Below are positions 56,901 to 64,000 of a DNA stretch of 64,000 nucleotides, one piece after another. Position 1 is the first letter of the stretch. Every line of letters starts with the position of its first letter. The position numbers were made by a program, and so were the translations under genes. This DNA is from Branchiostoma floridae. Its lineage: Eukaryota; Chordata; Leptocardii; Amphioxiformes; Branchiostomatidae. Under the pieces are notes generated by a model. That model was not told the origin of the DNA and did no database searches. It worked only from the letters and a program-made list of their open reading frames with translations. The stretch lies in assembly GCF_000003815.2 (NCBI RefSeq), contig NC_049988.1, forward strand, positions 14,892,452-14,956,451, read 5' to 3'.

Positions 56901-59900
56901 GAAATATTCGACAATTGTCCGAAAACTGTGGAAATGTGTAACATGTTGTGCAGTGTGCAGTTTATCGGAATATCATGTCACCCCCTCTAGCATTGCGAGA
57001 ATCGTCCCGCCATTAGAATTTGCCCCCGGTGAACTCGGAGCCAATCCAACACATGGGGGGATTGGCCGACTGAACTTTCTAAATCCCCGAGAAAACTTCA
57101 GACAACAAACTTCTGAACTCTAGACAAGGCAACTGTACTCGGTCTGAAGACTAGCAACACCACAGGGGATGGTTCACTAGTCACTCAATCATGAGGGGGC
57201 AAATTTTCATTCGAAGACGAGACAACGACGTATCAAATCAGAGTTATCAGCCAAGTTTGGATTGAGGTGTTAAAAATTCGTGTCCCTAAAACTATTACTG
57301 CACCAAGTACTACAGAAATCTATAAACGTTACTCTTGTGTGACACGTCATTTAGTGTGATATTACAAGCTGCAGCCGCTTCTTGTGCCTTGACCAAGCAT
57401 TTCACGTTGAAGGGCGGGCAGTTGTACTCGTAGATTCAGATCAGAAGCTGATGTATTTGTTACGCCGAAGGGCGGCTATACTGGTAAAAAGATACAGAAG
57501 CCGGTGTGTCACGCTGAATGGCATTTATACCGACGATACTGAGATTCAGATGCACTGCAGAAGCTGGATGTATTGTTACACTGAAGGGTGCTGATACCGG
57601 CTTTAGTACAGATACACAAACTTTTCTTGCCTTTAACCTCCACAGGATGCTAGTGGGGGCACCGAGGGCACAGACACGGCAGCCCGGTACGGACCGGCCC
57701 GGGGCCGTCTACATGTGTAACATTGACTACAGCAAATGTGTGCAGATACCGTTCGATACAACCGGTAAGGGCCAAGTACGTTCGTCTTACGATCGTCACA
57801 GGGCTGTTGTATCCAGGATGCGCTTCTCCCAGAAGCGCTTTTGGGATACCTTGAACACATCGCAAACGAAGGAGCGCGTTCTGGATGATCCAGTATTCAC
57901 TCCGACCGGAGCGCATTGACAACGTCAAAGGAGCGCGTTTAGGATATCCAGGATGCGCTAAGATTTAAAAAGCTTCTGGGATAGAGTGCATCTGAGATAC
58001 AGCAGTTGCAATCTAAAGGCATTCGTGAGATAGTCGTGCACGCGTCTTACTATTGTCTTGTTGCCGGAAATGCTAGCTTGCTGTATCACTTTGGGAGTTT
58101 GTTCTATCGCAATCTTTTGTCATACAATGAATGTGAACCTGCTTGAAGAAAATTTTATGAAGGACACAAAACATTGAATAATCTAAGCAGAGGGTTTCAT
58201 GAACAAGGAAAAGGTGAAGGTTAGTCATAAATTTTTATCATACTTTCCATTATAAGTGAAATACGAGAGCGTCATCTTCTGGCCTCGCCTTCTCAATGAA
58301 ATGAAAGACCTTCCCCCACCATTTTTCAGGATCAGACCGACTAGACGGCAGCCTTACTCTGTATAAAGAAGACAAGTCCTTCCAATGGTTCGGCGCATCC
58401 CTCAAGAGCTCAGGACCAAACGGGCCGGTGGTGGTAAGTCTTAGACTATCATAAAGTTCCGAGTTTTGTGATAAGTGAGGTCTCGTATTGGATATGGCGT
58501 TAAATGGTGTTAAAGAGAGCCACACCTCCAGCACTTTAAAGTCAACCGCAGTTGAACAATCGAAAATAACAGATTTCATTCCCTATACAAAGGGCTCAAA
58601 TGTTATTACGCAGCTTGAACAATGTTCTATAATAACTTGCTTTACAAAAACTGTGTCTGACGTCTCAAGCCGGTATATCTGTTGAAACAAACAACCAAGA
58701 TAAGAGCTGGGGGTCTTTTCTTGATAAAACTGTGACGTCATTAACCAAATATTGCCTTCCCACGTCAGGCTTGCGCTCCCCGCTATGTTTACTACACCAA
58801 GTACGTCAGGGAACGAGAGCCAATCGGCAGCTGCTTCGTTGCTAGGAGAAACTTCACCTCGTTCCGAGAGTATACTCCGTGTCAGTCAGGTGAGAGACGT
58901 TAAAGATGCAAATTTAGTACATATATGTCGTACATAAGATAAGGACTGATGAATACTTATGAGCGAAGTTTTCCAAAGTAGAAAAACATAAAGTGAAAGA
59001 ACGAAAACAAGGAATTAATTGTTTGATATACCATGTTCCTTGTGTTCAGTCGTTTGTTAAATCTTTCTGACTAGTACTAAGATTTTATAATGAAGGAAAC
59101 CTTTTTTTGCCCAACTTTTCTGTTTTTAATTTCGCACGCTGACATCAGTTTTTGGGTCCCCAGAGGATGTCATACATGATGGCTAATGTTCAAATACTAA
59201 CATGCAGTCTCCATTCTCTTCTCCTGTTATGGTATTTTCTTTAATTGTTAAATAATGATCCTAAAAAGAAAATGTTCCTCCCACAGCCGACGAATATGAC
59301 ATTGCGCCATGGCATCGGACGGGATTCTGCCAGGCGGGATTTAGCGTCACATTCACCAGCGTGAGTTTCGAATCATAACTTTCGGTGTGTTCACGAATCG
59401 TAACACGTCAAGCTTCATTTGCTTTGTGTTAAGAGTATATCGACTTGTATCAACTTACAAATTTGATTGTGTATCGGCCTGTGACAAATATATTCGCTTC
59501 ACTAATTTTTCAATTTTATTGAGAATCAACTGGCAGTGTACAATGTAAAAAGCATGTCCACTGAATTGTGTTGATTTTACACAAACATCAACAATGCATA
59601 TTGAAATAAAACTAAGTTAACAGGTATATATTTCAATGCCTTTATCATTATCACAAGGAAAACATTAATTTTTACTAGGACGGGAGCAAGACTTTGATAG
59701 GTGCAGTTGGAAGCTACAACTGGCAAGGTAGGTCATGTTTGATATTATTTAAAAGTTGTTTACCTACTCTTTGAAACTGTTTATGCATGGATACAACTGA
59801 TACAATGATTTTTATGCGTGAATTAATTATTTCGTCTGTTGCATCAATCTTTATTGAATATTTGAGGTATTAGTTTGTTATGTCTGTGTCGGTAAAGTGA

Positions 59901-62900
59901 CATTGGCAAGGAACTATTTTAGAGAATTGTGATGGATAACTAACTAACAATTTATTAGGGATAGTTCAGTTTCAGATATTTTGATACATACCTTTCTGTA
60001 GAGGNNNNNNNNNNNNNNNNNNNNNNNNNNNNNNNNNNNNNNNNNNNNNNNNNNNNNNNNNNNNNNNNNNNNNNNNNNNNNNNNNNNNNNNNNNNNNNNN
60101 NNNNATGGTAGTTTCCCATATAAAGGTCATCATAGGGGTAGTACGTCTATAGGGTTTTGGCCTAGTTTCCGTCGCAGACTTGGAGGGGTTCTGTTTTTAT
60201 TTCCCGGTACTTAGCCGGGGGTGTAAAATTTTGGAAATAAAGGTATTAAATCTTTTTTTTAGTAGGGGAGAGGGGCGTTGTTTCGCGATTTAGATTTGTC
60301 CCGTAAATGTTTTCACCCAAATGGGGTTCCCAAAAAAGTAAAAGTAAAAGCCTCAAACTCCTTTCTTGGGAAAACTCCTTTTCTTGACATAAGAGAACCT
60401 AGCCAGGGAACAAGGGCGGACCCCCCCCCCCCCCCCCCCCATGAAATAAAAGCAAACTCCGCTCGAAGTCTGCGAAGGAGGCTAGTTTTTGCCCCTCTGG
60501 CATCTGCCAGGTTTAAATCTCCAACATGGCGGCGCCAATACATACTTCATTAGTAAGTGCAAACATGCCGTCCCCTTTCAGGTGGTTATCCTAGACGCCC
60601 AGATGCGCGAGCTGGCCACCCTGGCGGGAGAGCAGATGGGGTCGTACTCCGTGTATAATGCGTTTGCTCATCTGGAAACTACCAGATTTAACCATTCAGC
60701 GTGGTGGCCAATAATTACGTCATGGTCACGTCAGTGAAAACATTTATTCCCCGCCCTAGGTGGTTATCCTAGACGCCCAGATGCGTGAGCTGGCGACCCT
60801 GGCGGGAGAGCAGATGGGGTCGTACTTCGGCTACTCCGTGTGCGTGCAGGACGTCAACGGGGACGGGTGAGTCTTAGAATCCGCGACACGCCTTATATGG
60901 TGTTGGGAGTCACGTGACTATGACGTCATGCAGCGTCCGCCATGTTGTTTGGTCAAAGTCATGGGTATACCATGTAAAATACCGTTGTTTATAGACTGCC
61001 CTTAAAACATCTGAACACATTGTCTCACTTAAGCCTGTTATATAGACCAAGTCTTAGTTGTAGCATTTACGAGCGTATGACTGCTAAAATTTATGACTGC
61101 TAAACTTTTATCATCTAATTATGTATGCTAATAAACGTAGGATTTGTACAATATGTTGGAAGCAATGAAAGCATCCCAGATGTTTTGTTATTTTATGGTC
61201 GAAATAAAATCTACAGAGGGCATGCACACAAAATGTGAATTGTCGGTGTTCACCAGGGACATCTTTAGATTCATGTTACGATTTAAAGACTTGCGTGCAC
61301 TGTTTAGTGTAGACGACGTGCTGGTTGGAGCACCCATGTGGACAGATAAGGAACTGCCTGAGAACGGCTGGGAACGCGGGAGGGTCTACATCTTCCACCA
61401 GCTCAGGTCATACGGATCCAGGGTGAGTCATGGGCCACGCATTTCTTAAGTTTTGCATGTTGCAGACTGTTGTAACTTTGTCTTTGCTGTAACCTTAAAG
61501 TTTGATGTAATTTTGTTGTAACAAGACAAACAGGTTCTTTGCGATTCTTTGTACATCTGAAGTTGACCTTCTTGCAGATTTCAGTGTTTATGGTTTCACG
61601 TTGTACAAGAAAAAATGTGGTAAAATGAAAAGGAGCAATGTATTCTCATCGTCCTAGTTTGTTAATTTGGCAGATAAATGACTGATTTCATTAGTCTCCA
61701 TTTGTGTCCGACAGGTTCGGTTTAACATTGCCCCCACACTGATCGGTGAGGGTGCTGGGGAAAGGTTCGGGCTGTCAATGGTTGGACTAGGCGATATCAG
61801 CAAGGACGGTTATAACGGTAGAGTTTGAAATTCAATGTGTTTGTCGACGTTAGTCTTATTCTAGTAGTTTAAGGCGTTAGGACCATTGTTTTATGCCGGC
61901 ATAAAACAATGGTCCTAACGCCTTGAACTACTTGTGTGGTTTAACCCAACAAATACATGACCAAAGGCTAACTGTAAGGAAAGACACAGATACCATAAGG
62001 AATAAAGAATAACGAAAACAAAGTACTTGTCTACAGACCTTTCTGATGTTTCTATGTACATTACTGGAAGATTTGGTAACGTATGAAATATGTCATTACC
62101 CTCACATGGTCACATGTTTACCATAGATGTCGCGATTTCGGCTCCGTACGGTGGGGAGAACTCTGACGGCGCTATCTACATCTTTAACGGATCTCCGTAC
62201 GGCTTAAGGACGGAATACTCACAGGTGAACAGTCTTTTTATATTAGGAAATATCCTATCTAATACAGAGGAAAAAATTGTTTAACATTAAATCTATATTT
62301 GCAACCAAACTAATCTTTCTTTACATTTTATTTCTTCCCAGACAAACAAACAAACAATGCTTCATCCTAAAGAATTGTAGTATTTTTCCGGCTTGTCTGT
62401 CTGTCTGTCTATTTGTGCCGGTGACTACAGGTATACTCTCCAAGCAGAGGTTGAGTCGCGCAGATATAGTAGTCTTGACTGGAGGGGAGCGGTGAAATTT
62501 TTCCGACTACTACTATATCTACGCGACTCCTCCTCTGTTTGGAGAGTATGCAGGTANNNNNNNNNNNNNNNNNNNNNNNNNNNNNNNNNNNNNNNNNNNN
62601 NNNNNNNNNNNNNNNNNNNNNNNNNNNNNNNNNNNNNNNNNNNNNNNNNNNNNNNNCGAACCTTTTACCCATGTCTCTTTCCTCCTTCAATTCTTGACTA
62701 TCATTGAACACCTTACAGAAAATTTCTGCTGATGACGTTGTGCCAGGGATCAGTACGTTCGGTTTCTCCATGTCGGCATCAGCGGACATTGACGGTAACC
62801 AGTACCGAGGTACGGGAACATCTCAATATTTCATATGATTAGATTTATATGAAGCAAAGATGTTGTGATGTGAGGATATGGAAAGGTAGACGTATTTATG

Positions 62901-64000
62901 AACATGGTATGATACATTGGGTTGGTGCATGCCTTTTATTTCTATCCATGTGCTTGTTCAAGTGTTTTGTTATTTTCTTTTCTTTCAGACTTGATCGTTG
63001 GTGCCCACGCTTCCGACATGGCCATCGTTCTGAGGTATATTTGAAATCATGATGCCGTTTGGAAAAGGATTGTGTCTATAGTTAAAGCTCGTCAAAGCTT
63101 GAAGCAATATATAGAAGCATTTGTGCTTTTATTAGAATAAAACATGGAAATTTGGTTTAACTAAATAATCCACAGTTCTTGTCTGCTCAAAAACATTTGT
63201 TTGCACCTTATTCCTTTGACTATGATTGTAGAGTTGCCCTACCCTTTGCTTTGATAAGACAGCTCTCATAGCAAGTTGTATCACTAATTTATCAAGAAGG
63301 TAAATCTCCTGTACATAGTACGTATACGGTGATAATGTGAACTGTTTTATTTTCCAGAACAAGGCCAGTCCTGAGAGTTCACAGCACCGTTACGGTGGAG
63401 CCGAAGGTCATTGACCTTGAGAACAAGCTCTGCAAATTGCGAGATGGTACAGCGGTGCCATGGTAAATCAGTTTTTTTTTTTAAAAATCGAACTTCATTA
63501 ATAGGAGTTGATCAACTTGAAATATCCACAACAGTGCCATGGTAAATAATTTTATTTTTATTTTTAATTAAAGAAGATGCCTCAAAGAAATTTGATTACA
63601 TTGAAATATCTCTTAATTAAGAAGTCATGATTATTTCTTCTTTTTTTTTCAGTTTCAACATCACGGAGTGTTTCCGATATGATGGAATCGCTGTGCCACT
63701 GAATATAGGTAAATGAAGACACATTCCATCTTTTTTTAAATGCCTCCACTCCTGATGCGTCGGCAAAATGTTTAGTCTGATTCATTTACATCGCTGTACA
63801 CTATAGGGTTATACAAGCTGCATATCATTTTCACGTTTTCCATTGTTTTTTTTTTCTTCTTTCTTTCAGAACTGCAGTACGAGACCGTTTTGGACAAGAT
63901 GAGGTTTTCGAACTCCCGCGCCGATTTCCTGGGTCGCACTGACGTCATCAAGTTGATTCGACTCACGCAGGGAGTGCGCAAGTGCGAAAAATCACAAGCC
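52681..64000 (+). CDS. ITGA: Integrin alpha subunit without I domain, 5' two thirds (runs off the window)
   Basis: Cell-surface adhesion receptor subunit. Exons: 52681-52856, 57646-57764, 58330-58433, 58769-58889, 59287-59360, 59679-59727, [missing], 60760-60866, 61308-61422, 61715-61817, 62127-62224, 62719-62809, 62989-63034, 63358-63462, 63653-63708, 63870 onward. Exon 1 gives a signal peptide, then FNID and [10 protein letters not shown]. Beta-propeller signatures follow: [72 protein letters not shown] and [24 protein letters not shown]. The thigh domain begins at RTRPVLRV. The DxNGDGxxD-type loops bind Ca2+ in this family. All junctions keep phase except between 59727 (phase 1) and 60760 (phase 0), so one exon is missing near the 60005-60104 gap. 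The ATG at 52681 starts the hydrophobic signal. The subclass (alpha4/9-like or other) is not resolved. Confidence 0.93.
53422..53483. repeat. (GT)n microsatellite
   Basis: About 30 GT units. Confidence 0.98.
53806..54055. repeat. (CA)n/(CG)n interspersed microsatellite
   Basis: About 250 bases of CA with ACGC steps and a (CG)n core near 53907-53919. Alternating purine-pyrimidine, so Z-DNA-prone. The long His/Thr and Cys/Val frames are artefacts. Confidence 0.97.
60005..60104. other. Assembly gap, 100 N
   Basis: Default-size gap in the intron where an integrin exon is missing. Two other 100-N gaps are at 26247-26346 and 62557-62656. Confidence 1.
60162..60485. mobile_element. Foldback element with C20 run, integrin intron
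   Basis: CTAGTTTCCGTCGCAGACTT (60162-60181) faces AAGTCTGCGAAGGAGGCTAG (60466-60485). The interior has 20 C at 60421-60440 and AACCTAGCCAGGG. Same family as 4706-4976. Confidence 0.7.
60582..60656 (+). pseudogene. Partial duplicate of the integrin exon at 60760
   Basis: After a TTTCAG acceptor it encodes [21 protein letters not shown] almost identically to the exon at 60760-60866. It lacks the nine bases for FGY and diverges after TCCGTGT without a proper donor. It lies 178 bases upstream of the intact copy. Probably a broken tandem duplicate and not an alternative exon. Confidence 0.75.
61863..61932. repeat. 70-bp near-perfect palindrome without spacer
   Basis: Two 35-base arms meet at 61897/61898 (centre ATGCCGGCAT) with a single mismatch. 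Intron 10 of integrin alpha in my numbering, 45 bases past a donor. Cruciform-prone; may be a very short foldback element. Confidence 0.9.
62433..62548. mobile_element. MITE family 2-like copy in an integrin intron
   Basis: TACTCTCCAAGCAGAGG with inverted CCTCTGTTTGGAGAGTA. The arms extend inward through GAGTCGCG and GATATAGTAGT. The flanks CTACAGGTA and TGCAGGTA suggest an 8-base target duplication with one mismatch. It ends eight bases before the N gap at 62557. Confidence 0.75.

Larger units (their letters stand above)
52857..57645. other. Large first intron of integrin alpha
   Basis: Holds a (GT)n tract and a long CA/CG-rich tract (listed separately). The remaining roughly 4.4 kb shows no exon or element I can support. 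Confidence 0.55.

Overview
The window looks like a draft-assembly contig from an invertebrate chordate, most likely a lancelet (Branchiostoma). This is an inference. It rests on intron-rich animal genes with GT-AG splicing, vertebrate-like domain families (GT27 GalNAc-transferase, integrin alpha), CR1/L2-like LINEs, dense short inverted-repeat elements (MITEs), long CA microsatellites and four N gaps (24037-24371, 26247-26346, 60005-60104, 62557-62656). No prokaryotic, organellar or viral signature was seen.

Layout. 2148-24415 (+) and 26764-38883 (+) are two tandem polypeptide N-acetylgalactosaminyltransferases (GALNT A and B). Each has a membrane anchor, a very long stem, a GT-A catalytic domain and a ricin-type lectin domain. 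B is complete (12 exons, 821 codons). A has 10 clear exons; its last exon appears to fall in the 335-N gap. An open 728-residue LINE reverse transcriptase lies in intron 6 of A. A roughly 5 kb inverted-repeat element with a minisatellite lies in intron 11 of B.

40180-48768 (-), convergent with B, is a nine-exon gene I do not recognise. It encodes a secreted protein with a signal peptide, a Lys/Glu/Ala-rich helical region, three single-exon LDLa-like modules that all lack cysteines 1 and 3, and a C-terminal array of GMDSYGP heptads with a Lys/Gln-rich tail. It has a clear TATA box and a one-base reading-frame break in exon 5. A 5'-truncated LINE and several MITEs sit in its introns. This is the best candidate for something undescribed.

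52681-64000 (+) is the 5' two thirds of an integrin alpha gene without an I domain, running off the right edge. One exon or microexon is missing near the 60005-60104 gap, and there is a partial exon duplication.

The rest is intron and intergenic DNA made largely of MITE-like foldbacks, tandem duplications, SINE-like pieces and two hammerhead-ribozyme-like motifs of the kind carried by Penelope-like elements. The three gene types all concern glycosylated or secreted surfaces and adhesion, but nothing here shows that they work together; the tandem GALNT pair is simply a gene duplication.
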